Positions 8,842 through 17,293 of a DNA stretch of 64,000 nucleotides are shown here, one piece after another. Below the pieces are notes generated by a model, which saw only the letters and a list, made by a program, of their open reading frames with translations, had not been told where the DNA came from and ran no database searches. Location of the stretch: IMG/VR virus record IMGVR_UViG_3300038415_000014, positions 119,534 to 183,533 of that record; one strand, written 5' to 3'. Every line of letters begins with the position of its first letter. Position 1 is the first letter of the stretch. The stretch comes from a virus. Both the position numbers and the translations under genes were made by a program.

Positions 8842-10832
8842 GGTACCCTCCTAGACATAGATCTTGGAACCATGCGGTCCAAAACGACCCCATGCTTACG
8901 CATACGCGCCATTCTGTAGTTATGAGGGGTGGTCTCCCTTTGAAGTGGGCTACGGTCGTTGTCGAGGCTATTCTTGGATACCAACTTGATGTTAGCTATC
9001 CTCGACAGGGTCAACCATGCAGCTCTAACGAAGGCATCTGATACATCATCGTGGAACCCCTTGACCTTCGGGGCCTCAACGAGGATCTGATTCTTTGCTC
9101 GTTGGGTTGCTTGGAGCGCCAGCACCTCATTAATGAAGGGTGAGTGCTTGCCACCCTCAGCCGACGTGGGTATCGGGTAGTCGTACAGATCAAGCTTTCT
9201 ATCGAACATTAAGAGCTTGACCGCTTGGAACATGCGGCTTTTCTCGTCTTGAGTGAAGAACTCACTCCTAAATTGCTTCAACCCTTTCTTGTGGAGGGAC
9301 TGCTCTAAGGGCAATCCATTCCATCGGTCAAATAGACCCTCAGTGATATAGAACTTCTTGCAGAGTGCGTAGATCCAATCCGCAATCATGTCGAAGTCCA
9401 ATCGCTCAACGGTCTCAAGAACCTTCGCGTAGTCAATAAACGGATTGACTAAGTGCGGATTGGACTCCTTCCACGGGATACCTGCATACCAAGACTCATG
9501 GTAGTCTTGAACAATCCGGTCACCCTCAGCATGCGTGATGAAGACGGAAGTACCGTCACCAATGAGGCCAACGTCGATCCCCATCTGATGTGGGCTCCTA
9601 GGGCGGCCAGCAAAGATTGGTCTGCGCGCGGGTTGGATACAAGCCAAGAGGTCTTCCTCTCGCTCAACCCAACCACGTACACGATCCGAGAATTGAGCCC
9701 CATACTCCGTCATGAAGACAGTTGGGTCCTCGTGGAACTTCTCCCTCAAGAAAGTGGGCTCTACGTCCTTGTAGACTTCCCAGGTCGGAGCTTGAATCGC
9801 GAGCATGTTCTCGGAGCCTTCAGCCTTTGACATGGCGAAGTAGAACAATTCGTAGAACTTGCCTCCTCGATTCAAGGGTGACGAGATTGAGATGATTCGA
9901 CTCTCGACAGGCCCAACAGGGTCATTTGTATCTGGGTTTTTCGGGGAGAAGGCCAAGGCTGACGGAGTGATGGCGTCATATATGTCCTTGGCTGAACTGA
10001 CACCCTTGTCCTGAAAGTGAGCCAACTCGTCCAAGATGATGACGATGTTACCCGAGCCACGAAGGCCTTTGGACACAGACGCTTTGAAAGTGACCCTCAG
10101 CGAGGCCTTACCATTAAAGGAGGTGAACTTTCCGTTCTCATGCCTGACCGTGGGTCCAAACCTTTCGATGTCGTAGGGGGTTCGAAACTGGACATAACTA
10201 AGTGTGTTGTTCGCGATATATGGCTGAAAGAACTCACACTTTGACATGTGAGAAGTCACATCACTGAAGAGGAGTCCCGCTTGGTCCTTGTCGGTAGCAA
10301 CCGAGATGATCTGAATCCTATTACCATTCGGGAGCCCGTAGTACTCTTGGGGGTTGCCCAGAGAGATCAGACGGTAGAGCTCGTAGCTGGCAAAGATAGC
10401 CGATAGAGTAGTCTTGCCCGAACGACGCCCGATAGCTAGGATCAACTGCCTTCGAACATGATCCTGCTCACCAATGTTACAACGTCCCTCACTGAAGAGG
10501 TAGTGCAAGTACTCAACCTCAGTGAATCGATAGAGGACCTTCGTCTTGAACATGTCATGGATGACAATGGTCTTCTCAGTATCATCCAGAGGGATGTGGT
10601 AGTACATCTTGACGATGAACCGCTGTACTGGGTACAGCTTCATCCCGAGACCCCAAGAGGACTCTGCATACTGCAAGACGTTGAAGATCTTGACCCGACG
10701 CCCATCAGTAGCGGTCTCACAAAGAGTCCCGTCTAGGGCTTGATTGGTGTTTTCTAGGATGCTCTTAGCCTGGTGTCCGGCGCTACGGATCAGGTGTGAG
10801 ATACCTAAAGATTTGGTATCCTTGGTAGCCAC
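8838..10832 (-). CDS. terL: Terminase large subunit (ATPase and nuclease)
   Basis: 664 residues. Motor that packages DNA into the prohead and cuts concatemers. Walker A is AIGRRSGKTT near residue 130, Walker B is NIVIILDELAH near residue 260, followed by a coupling motif (ISISSP). The RNase H-like nuclease domain shows GIDVGLIGDGTS with a catalytic Asp and FHDDVSDAFVRA near the C-terminus with the other acidic residues. Length and order fit a T4/large-myovirus TerL. It overlaps the topoisomerase start by 4 bp and follows the AT-hook gene by 3 bp. Confidence 0.95.
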   Translation of the reverse strand: MATKDTKSLGISHLIRSAGHQAKSILENTNQALDGTLCETATDGRRVKIFNVLQYAESSWGLGMKLYPVQRFIVKMYYHIPLDDTEKTIVIHDMFKTKVLYRFTEVEYLHYLFSEGRCNIGEQDHVRRQLILAIGRRSGKTTLSAIFASYELYRLISLGNPQEYYGLPNGNRIQIISVATDKDQAGLLFSDVTSHMSKCEFFQPYIANNTLSYVQFRTPYDIERFGPTVRHENGKFTSFNGKASLRVTFKASVSKGLRGSGNIVIILDELAHFQDKGVSSAKDIYDAITPSALAFSPKNPDTNDPVGPVESRIISISSPLNRGGKFYELFYFAMSKAEGSENMLAIQAPTWEVYKDVEPTFLREKFHEDPTVFMTEYGAQFSDRVRGWVEREEDLLACIQPARRPIFAGRPRSPHQMGIDVGLIGDGTSVFITHAEGDRIVQDYHESWYAGIPWKESNPHLVNPFIDYAKVLETVERLDFDMIADWIYALCKKFYITEGLFDRWNGLPLEQSLHKKGLKQFRSEFFTQDEKSRMFQAVKLLMFDRKLDLYDYPIPTSAEGGKHSPFINEVLALQATQRAKNQILVEAPKVKGFHDDVSDAFVRAAWLTLSRIANIKLVSKNSLDNDRSPLQRETTPHNYRMARMRKHGVVLDRMVPRSMSRRVP

Positions 10833-10835
10833 AAT

Positions 10836-11453
10836 TTACCTCAAACTGTTCTGAGCACTCTCTTCCCAGTCCTGCATCTCGGTAGCAAACCGATTGAAGA
10901 ACATGGTCAGGATCTCTGAGGGTAATACTTCTAGGGCTACCTCACGCATTTTCTCTACCCACATCGAGAAGAGCTTCTGCATCTTTTCGCTGTGGAGGTT
11001 GATTGAGTCTTGATCCACCTGTCGAAGTTTGAGTTCAATCTTGGCAATTTCTTCTAGGGCCTTGACCCTCTTAGTAGAGATCGCTGATGTATCCTTACCG
11101 TACTTCTCGGTTTCAATTCTCTGGAATTGAAGGGATGCTGCCTCGCGAGCTACTTCTAGTTTAATCCGATGTAGCAACGCCATCGTGTCATTGGGGTTGC
11201 TTCCTATAAGGCCAACAAGCGGATCAGTATCAATGAACTTCTGTCTTTCGACAGACATCTTGGCGTGGTATTCAAGATCCAAACGCCCTGGACGTTTTTC
11301 AATCTTCTTGGGCCTACCTGGCCCCCTCTTAACGATCCCAGTCTCCTCTTCGAACGGACCCACATCATGCAACGGAAGGATAGAAGTAGCAGCTTCTAGT
11401 ATCTCCTCGTGCGAAAGGTTCTCTACATTCAGGTCTAGTTCTTCATCTGGCAT
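10836..11453 (-). CDS. AT-hook-containing protein, candidate small terminase subunit
   Basis: 205 residues, directly upstream of terL. Residues about 42-58 hold an AT-hook (KRGPGRPKK) followed by RPGRLD, a minor-groove DNA-binding element. The rest is a long amphipathic helical region (residues 90-180, ALEEIAKIELKLRQVDQ). Small terminases bind DNA, oligomerise through helices and are usually encoded just upstream of terL, so this is the best candidate. There is no direct family match, so the call is inference. Confidence 0.6.
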   Translation of the reverse strand: MPDEELDLNVENLSHEEILEAATSILPLHDVGPFEEETGIVKRGPGRPKKIEKRPGRLDLEYHAKMSVERQKFIDTDPLVGLIGSNPNDTMALLHRIKLEVAREAASLQFQRIETEKYGKDTSAISTKRVKALEEIAKIELKLRQVDQDSINLHSEKMQKLFSMWVEKMREVALEVLPSEILTMFFNRFATEMQDWEESAQNSLR

Positions 11454-11466
11454 AGAAGTACCCTAT

Positions 11467-11874
11467 TTATTGGACCGACTTGGCCCCGCCGCCGCCATCA
11501 GTTCTAACGAGGTATTGGGACAGGTTGTGAACAACATCGTATCCCTTATCCTTTGGGACCTGAGTTCGTATGGCCTTACTCATATCCTTCCCGGTCTCAG
11601 CTACGTTCAAAACCCCAATCTGGTCTGGCTTGGGGTGAAAGACATCCTCTGGTCGAATGTCCTTACGTTGAGGCTTGACCGTATCATCACTACCTGGGTC
11701 CATTGCCTCCCCGTGCTCACGAGCGAGCTGCCGGTCAATACCCTTGAGACGGTTGACAGGTTCAGTCATCTCTTTGACATCTCTGCGCATACCAGGGGCT
11801 TGGTCAGCTCGAATAAAACGAGCAGCCACCCGTAGGGTCAGGGTATCAATGGTGGTTTGGTCTTGGCTGGTCAT
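11467..11874 (-). CDS. Unknown protein with N-terminal LRVAARF motif
   Basis: 135 residues, polar and probably largely disordered, with LRVAARFIRA at residues 13-22. The same short motif is found near the ends of other proteins here (topoisomerase IB, and several in the tRNA cluster). Start overlaps the upstream Cys-repeat gene by 4 bp. No enzymatic motif seen. Confidence 0.6.
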   Translation of the reverse strand: MTSQDQTTIDTLTLRVAARFIRADQAPGMRRDVKEMTEPVNRLKGIDRQLAREHGEAMDPGSDDTVKPQRKDIRPEDVFHPKPDQIGVLNVAETGKDMSKAIRTQVPKDKGYDVVHNLSQYLVRTDGGGGAKSVQ

Positions 11875-13901
11875 AGGTCAATAGTAGCCCCACCCAACTC
11901 CACAGAAATCGTTGCCGACTTCTCAGGAAGTGGGTTCAAATTGATCTTCATCCCAGACTTGAGTTGCACCAGGTCTGCAACTGACGATGGGTTGCTGATC
12001 ATGAGGCTCCCCAATGAGATCTCATCAGCTGGGCCAGAAGCAAGGATCTCCCTCTGTTGAGCTGCCTTGTCCGTGTAGGGCGGATCAATCACAAGGTGCT
12101 TAGCATACTTCGAGCAGAACCCTGGATGGGGCTGTAGGACGCAAGTAGCACACTTGGACCCTTGCTTTATGTAGGGAACCTGTCGAGCACGATGAAGTCT
12201 TGCCCCTTCATCACAACCCTTGGCATAGTCGTTGTATATTGTTGGGTCAACATAGTAGATACCTTGCAGACCTTGCTCAGCCATGGCCGTCTTGAGCTCC
12301 TCTTGGGAAGCCAAGATATCCCGAGCATCAAATCGAACCTGCAGGGCTTGAAGTAACCGAGACCCGTACAAACCCTCATTCAAGTAACGAGAAGCTGTCT
12401 TAACTACCTCACGCTTGGTCAAGCCCGAGGTAGTGTATCCGGTGACTTCACCGCGGAATGCTTGCTCAACATAAGCACGCATCGGGATGTGAGCCTGAGG
12501 GTTCGAGATTGAGGCGGTTCGGTAGATTGCCTTGAGTGACTCAGCCGGGGTCGTACCCCAAGCAAAGGATTCAGCACCTGATCCCAAGCGGCCTGCTTGC
12601 TTGTTGTCCCACAATGACTGCTTGACAGTCTCTTCTGTGTATAGGTCCTCTGCTTTGGCCACAAGTGGCTTGCCGTAGACCAAACAACGGCTCAACTTGC
12701 TGTAAATGCAAGTTGCACACTTCTGACTAGCGACAATACCTTTGATCTGGTGGTTGTGCTTGGCAATGAAGTCGGCTCCCTCGTGACAATTGTCAAACGA
12801 TTCCTGGGTTGAGAACACAGTACCATACAACCCGGCTTCCTTGTAGAGGGGCTCCCAAGAGTTACGAGTCGCGCGCAGCTCATCCAATGAGAATGATAGC
12901 CTCAGGGCGTGAAGCAGTTCCTTCTCGCTACGACCCTTGAGCATCTCACGCTGGAGGAACGAGCAAACATCAAACGCCTTTTTGCTAGAGGCGTCCTTGG
13001 ACATTGAGGCAACCTTGCCGGAGGTCGGTGGGACCCAGGCAAGTTGTTCAGCCAAGTTCTGTTGAGCTTGAGTAGCAAGAACCGGTAAGTGGACCTTGGT
13101 TGGATCCACAGTGGCCTTGAGTTGATGCACTGGGTTTACGACAGGCTTGGGTGTCTCGACATGACTAGTTACCTGCACGTTCCTAGCTAGATAGGCCGCC
13201 TTGATCCTCTCACGCGGGTCTTGAATCGAGGCCTGGACCGCTTGTTTCCCACAAGCGCACTGACTTCGTTCTACAGCACCAGCTAGTTCAGGCGAGTACG
13301 GAACCTCAAGTACTAGTTCCTTGTGAAATACTGAGCAAGTGGCCTTCGCATTGTGAACACAGTCAACACATTGGTCCTTGGCCAGAAGAAACCGTGCACT
13401 ACCGGCGTTCTTCTTTACAAACTCGACCTCACTCCTACTGGCTTTCTTGGAACAGCTAGGGAAGTCGTTGGCATCAATGTAGTAGCGACCTAAAAGTCCA
13501 CGTTCTTGTACTATGCTGGTAATCAATGGTCGAGCTGCTTGAAGGGTCCACGGATCAAATCGAGTCTTCAGGGCGTCAACAAACTTACCAGAGTCAGTTG
13601 ATTGCATGAGAGCCAATCGAGCTACCTTGGCTACTCGCTGAAGAATCTCGTCAGAAGCCAACTTACCGTGGACTTCACTCAGATCCCCCATCGTCCTTGG
13701 TACATCCTTGTTGGGTATCAAGTAAGTCGACGGAGCTTGATCCTTGTGATCCCAAGCAGCTTCCAAGTCAGGAGCAAAGTCTAGGTTCTGCTTCGGGAGG
13801 TCAGCCAACTCTCGATAGGCCTTGTCATCCACGTCGAGCCAATCAAGATTGTTGACTGCGCATTCCTTGAGAAAACCAGTGAGATCGCCTAAATCAGCCA
13901 T
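11871..13901 (-). CDS. Large protein with three Cys-rich repeats, probable virion protein
   Basis: 676 residues. Three copies of a repeat of about 150-200 residues each end in a Cys cluster: DQCVDCVHNAKATCSVF (near residue 180), QKCATCIYSKLSRCLVYGK (near 410) and SKCATCVLQPHPGFCSKYAKHL (near 610). Each is preceded by a LYG/QGIYY-like turn and a lone Cys (NDFPSCSKKA, FDNCHEGAD, YAKGCDEGA). The CxxC-x6-10-C pattern suggests a metal or iron-sulfur site per repeat. No known family recognised. It lies with packaging and structural genes. Confidence 0.65.
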   Translation of the reverse strand: MADLGDLTGFLKECAVNNLDWLDVDDKAYRELADLPKQNLDFAPDLEAAWDHKDQAPSTYLIPNKDVPRTMGDLSEVHGKLASDEILQRVAKVARLALMQSTDSGKFVDALKTRFDPWTLQAARPLITSIVQERGLLGRYYIDANDFPSCSKKASRSEVEFVKKNAGSARFLLAKDQCVDCVHNAKATCSVFHKELVLEVPYSPELAGAVERSQCACGKQAVQASIQDPRERIKAAYLARNVQVTSHVETPKPVVNPVHQLKATVDPTKVHLPVLATQAQQNLAEQLAWVPPTSGKVASMSKDASSKKAFDVCSFLQREMLKGRSEKELLHALRLSFSLDELRATRNSWEPLYKEAGLYGTVFSTQESFDNCHEGADFIAKHNHQIKGIVASQKCATCIYSKLSRCLVYGKPLVAKAEDLYTEETVKQSLWDNKQAGRLGSGAESFAWGTTPAESLKAIYRTASISNPQAHIPMRAYVEQAFRGEVTGYTTSGLTKREVVKTASRYLNEGLYGSRLLQALQVRFDARDILASQEELKTAMAEQGLQGIYYVDPTIYNDYAKGCDEGARLHRARQVPYIKQGSKCATCVLQPHPGFCSKYAKHLVIDPPYTDKAAQQREILASGPADEISLGSLMISNPSSVADLVQLKSGMKINLNPLPEKSATISVELGGATIDL

Positions 13902-13912
13902 TTCGATATCCT

Positions 13913-15409
13913 TCAGTGATAGTCTTCTCGGTACAAGTCTTGTTGGTCGTTGCGATAGTCGTGAGCATCAGATTTCCACTTGACGTATGGTACATCTTGC
14001 TGTTCGAAGTTCTGACCCACGTTAGGAGTCACATCCCTATCATGGTCAAAAGTCACCCCACCCCCATTGTCTCCGGGCAACTCAGAGTCAGCAAACATGT
14101 GCTCCTGGTTGTGTGAGGGCCTGGGTGTTATAGGGGCTTGAGGAGATGGAAAGTTCATCTCCGGGAGGCCAGAGGTACCGTGGTGGTGCACGTTGAATTG
14201 ATTGCCCTTATTGCCATCGTAGTAATCGCTACGGGCAGCAGGGTCGGGGCCGTCAAAAGGGAGGCCAGACTCCGCTATTGATGCCCACACATCACTCGGG
14301 GACAACCTGTCATCGAAGGGGGTTGATCCGCTCTCGGGGTCATGCATGACTCCCTTTGGATCACTAGGTAGCCCACTCTGAGGGCCATAGACTCCACGCC
14401 CATCAGGCGCTGTAGTCCCATAGCCCTCTGAGCCCTCACCCTTGGCGCCATACCCGAGACCAAAGTCGTTGGCCTCTCCGTGGGTATCATCATCCGAGGG
14501 GAGAGATGAACCGCCCCAAACAAGGGACGACCCTGCAGATCGACTTGTGTCGTTCTCCCAGGGGGTTGTATAGATGTACTCGTCGCCTACGCCTTCAGAC
14601 TTGCCCCACTCATCATCGACGGTTGGCTCATCCTTGTTGTAGGACCCCTCTGGACCCGTCTGCTCCCCGCGGTCAAGATGGTCAACACGTGGACCAGGCA
14701 GGGTATTTACAGGTAGGGATGAGTTGGCTACTCTCTGGATGAAAGGCGCCTTCCAGTCCCTTGCTTGCTTTACTTTGAATACATCACCCGCGGGGGTTGG
14801 CTCGCTTGTCTCTTGCGCTCCCCCACCAGGCATCTTTGAGGCATCAGAATCCTTGGACTTCTCATCCCGAATACGATCAACCATATTCTTGGTTTTAGGA
14901 GACTTCTCAACCTCTTCGACTTCCTTGTCGCCAAAGTCCTCTGGATTCTGTAGTACCTCGTCTGACTCCTCGATGAGGCCCTCAATTTCTCCGGCCTCTT
15001 CAGGGTCAAGGATAGAGACCTCTGGTTGCCAATGCGGGGCATGGATCTCGTCGTGTAGGGTATCAGTGATCGCTGACAGTAGCTCACAGGCTTGCTGCAG
15101 CTGATTACGAACCTCCTTAACCTTGAGTACATAACCCTTGCCGCCAAGCATCCCATCAGGGGAGATACTCGCAGACTTGATGCGTGCAAACTCTCTATAC
15201 GCTGTTAGTGAGTGACCGAGAGCAACCGAGGCTGCAAACAAGGTGCGAGCCAGAGGCTTCAAAGCGGTCTGGTCATACTGATGCCCTTTGGGGATATCTC
15301 GCTTGCCACCCTCACCAAAACCATCAGGTTTTTGATTTGGTTGGGGCGGGGGAAGAGGTAAACCCTCTTCCCTAGCAATGATTACCCTGACCTTTTCACG
15401 ATTGTTCAA
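13913..15409 (-). CDS. Long disordered acidic protein with SxLP repeats
   Basis: 498 residues. A helical segment (about residues 45-110) is followed by about 380 residues of low-complexity Gly/Asp/Ser/Pro-rich sequence. Within it the short motif S-(S/G/E)-L-P recurs six times: SSLPVN, SSLPSD, SGLPSD, SGLPFD, SGLPEM and SELPGD, mostly followed by an acidic residue. Regular spacing of a short linear motif in a disordered chain suggests multivalent binding to one partner. Function unknown. The region lies in the virion gene block. Confidence 0.6.
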   Translation of the reverse strand: MNNREKVRVIIAREEGLPLPPPQPNQKPDGFGEGGKRDIPKGHQYDQTALKPLARTLFAASVALGHSLTAYREFARIKSASISPDGMLGGKGYVLKVKEVRNQLQQACELLSAITDTLHDEIHAPHWQPEVSILDPEEAGEIEGLIEESDEVLQNPEDFGDKEVEEVEKSPKTKNMVDRIRDEKSKDSDASKMPGGGAQETSEPTPAGDVFKVKQARDWKAPFIQRVANSSLPVNTLPGPRVDHLDRGEQTGPEGSYNKDEPTVDDEWGKSEGVGDEYIYTTPWENDTSRSAGSSLVWGGSSLPSDDDTHGEANDFGLGYGAKGEGSEGYGTTAPDGRGVYGPQSGLPSDPKGVMHDPESGSTPFDDRLSPSDVWASIAESGLPFDGPDPAARSDYYDGNKGNQFNVHHHGTSGLPEMNFPSPQAPITPRPSHNQEHMFADSELPGDNGGGVTFDHDRDVTPNVGQNFEQQDVPYVKWKSDAHDYRNDQQDLYREDYH

Positions 15410-15420
15410 GGTTCCTCCAA

Positions 15421-15687
15421 TTAGGCCTTAAGAGGCGCCCCGGTATCGTCAAAGGTTCTTTCAACAAATAAGCCGCCGTCACCTTGCCTCCGAATAGTCC
15501 ACAAGTCCCGAGTAGACTTGTGAATTAGCTCGTCAGCAGAGAGACGAATGAATGAACTGAGGTCTTGAATGGATGCCACCCTCTGTCGAAAAGGGGTCAC
15601 CATATGGGCATTGCGCGCCAGGAAGCAATCCAATCCGGTTGAGGGCTGCACCTCGAAACTGCTAATATCAAAATCTCGGTCTGACAT
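15421..15687 (-). CDS. Small conserved phage protein
   Basis: 88 residues from the ATG at 15687, chosen because GAGGGTAGA lies just upstream and the start falls 7 bp after the preceding stop; a longer frame back to 15720 overlaps that gene. The C-terminal half (HKSTRDLWTIRRQGDG, then ERTFDDTGAPLK) resembles a small protein found in many tailed phages, function unknown to me. Confidence 0.65.
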   Translation of the reverse strand: MSDRDFDISSFEVQPSTGLDCFLARNAHMVTPFRQRVASIQDLSSFIRLSADELIHKSTRDLWTIRRQGDGGLFVERTFDDTGAPLKA

Positions 15688-15694
15688 TCTACCC

Positions 15695-16600
15695 TCACGT
15701 AATAACAAGTTGAATCTCAACGTCTACATAGTTGTTGGAGCTATAGCCAATAATGCGCAGCTTTTCTGAGTAAGTCCCCTGCAACATCCCATTAGGAGGT
15801 TGGACGGAGACTGTGATAGCCTCGCTTTCACCTGACTGAAGGGTACCCTCAGATGGTAGCCAGCTACGTAACCAGTTCCCACAGAGGCCTGTGAGAGCCC
15901 TGATGTCATAGCCTAGAACTGAGCCCAATGGGCCTGCGTTGCTGACATTGAAGGTCTGAGTTGGGATTGCTGGGTATTGCCCATTGAGGGGGCGAACCAC
16001 ATTGAAGGTGACCAGAGCTATACTTGATGCAATGACCGCCTTTGGACGAACGTTGACAAGGACTGGGATTGTCTGCGGGTTGTTCGTGGCCATTGGGTCC
16101 TGAACCACCACTGACTCAGGGTATGGGCTGCTGGCTGCCAACAACCCAGTAGAGTCCACCTCAACTATGAAGTCACCACTCTCATTGACAGCCAACCCGC
16201 CAACCGTGGAGGGGCTGACCTTGACGAAGGCGGCCGATGAGGTGAGGCTAGCGCCAAGGATTGATCCAAAGACCCCACTGTTAGTGACGATGACTGACTG
16301 AGGGTCTGAGTACCCACGACCTTCGTCGACCTCGAACACGAGCGAGTTTGGAGGTCCAATGAGTATAGCCGGAGAAAAGTTGGACTTCAGCTCTACGATG
16401 CTATCAGACATCGCCTGAACGACCTCACCCGGGATCGGAATCGAGTCCCTCAAAAGGCCATAAGGCGACTTGATATCCCGAACCTGATAGGCAGGGATTG
16501 ATTGAGAGACGTCCATTCGAGTAGTCCAGAACCACTTTCCAGCTGGAACTAGATACTCAAATTGGTAGTCGTGAAATCGGAGGTTCTGTACGAGTGGCAA
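15695..16600 (-). CDS. Virion protein with two Ig-like (ASH/BACON-type) domains
   Basis: 301 residues. Two beta-sandwich repeats of about 100 residues with the pattern xxVFEV...QSVIVTNSGVFGSILGASL and xxVTFNVV...TQTFNVSNAGPLGSVLGYDI, followed by VSVQPPNG and ending in a beta strand. This 'NSG/NAG-x-G-S-x-L' signature is typical of bacterial Ig-like folds used as phage surface decorations. No transmembrane segment. Likely a capsid or tail surface protein that binds carbohydrate or host surface weakly; this role is inference. Confidence 0.65.
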   Translation of the reverse strand: MPLVQNLRFHDYQFEYLVPAGKWFWTTRMDVSQSIPAYQVRDIKSPYGLLRDSIPIPGEVVQAMSDSIVELKSNFSPAILIGPPNSLVFEVDEGRGYSDPQSVIVTNSGVFGSILGASLTSSAAFVKVSPSTVGGLAVNESGDFIVEVDSTGLLAASSPYPESVVVQDPMATNNPQTIPVLVNVRPKAVIASSIALVTFNVVRPLNGQYPAIPTQTFNVSNAGPLGSVLGYDIRALTGLCGNWLRSWLPSEGTLQSGESEAITVSVQPPNGMLQGTYSEKLRIIGYSSNNYVDVEIQLVIT

Positions 16601-16645
16601 GGCAGTCCTCTAACTGCCTGGCGTACAAGTAAAAGCTCAACAGGG

Positions 16646-17287
16646 TCACATCCCTGACAACTCGTCACCACCACGATTTTCCCATTGAGGAAGTTTAACG
16701 GCTCGGAGGATGTTGAAGTTCTTGCTGGCTATAGAGGAAAACACCTTGAAAAGTGGTTCAAAGCTTATGTCCTCAGTGGCTTTCTTCTCAAGTAGCTTTA
16801 CTGCCCCGAAGAATCGATGTCTCACCCGACCCTGAGTGAGCCCTAGCTGCATTGCTACCTCACTTTGGCAAGTGGTCTTCCACATACCAACAAGTATATC
16901 AACGTCAATCTGTTTCAGAGGTACGAAAGGCAGGTTGTACCGCATCTCTACTTCGGTAATCTGTGGTATGGACAATAAGAACTTGATCCTCTGAAGTCCA
17001 CGATCCAATCGATAGCTTATTGCCGCCTGTGTGACATCGAAGATCTCAGCTATGTCAGCTTGGCGCTTCTTTTGGATGTAGTACAGCTCGATAAGGTCAG
17101 CTTCTCTCTCAGGTATCCTGTCTAGTAGTGGCTTGACCTGAGTTTCAAAGTGCATCGAGGAGAGGATTGACGCAACTCGCTCTTCGTCCACCTCTTCAAT
17201 GGGCTCGTCAAATAGTGGCTCTGGAGATGCGAAGCGGTTTGCCAACTCTGCCGGGTCAACCGAGATCGTAAAACCAGTGCTACCCAT
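16646..17287 (-). CDS. Sigma-factor-like transcription regulator with two HTH segments
   Basis: 213 residues. Residues about 55-105 (IPEREADLIELYYIQ then QADIAEIFDVTQAAISYRL) match sigma-70 region 4: helix-turn-helix with the characteristic A-x-I-F-x-V-T-Q-x-x-I-S turn. A second HTH-like stretch lies near residue 140 (SEVAMQLGLTQGRVRHRF). Region 2, needed for -10 recognition, is not evident, so it may act as an adaptor or a divergent sigma factor. It is encoded exactly at the border between replication genes and virion genes, which suits a late-gene switch. That role is inferred. Confidence 0.75.
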   Translation of the reverse strand: MGSTGFTISVDPAELANRFASPEPLFDEPIEEVDEERVASILSSMHFETQVKPLLDRIPEREADLIELYYIQKKRQADIAEIFDVTQAAISYRLDRGLQRIKFLLSIPQITEVEMRYNLPFVPLKQIDVDILVGMWKTTCQSEVAMQLGLTQGRVRHRFFGAVKLLEKKATEDISFEPLFKVFSSIASKNFNILRAVKLPQWENRGGDELSGM

Positions 17288-17293
17288 AATACC

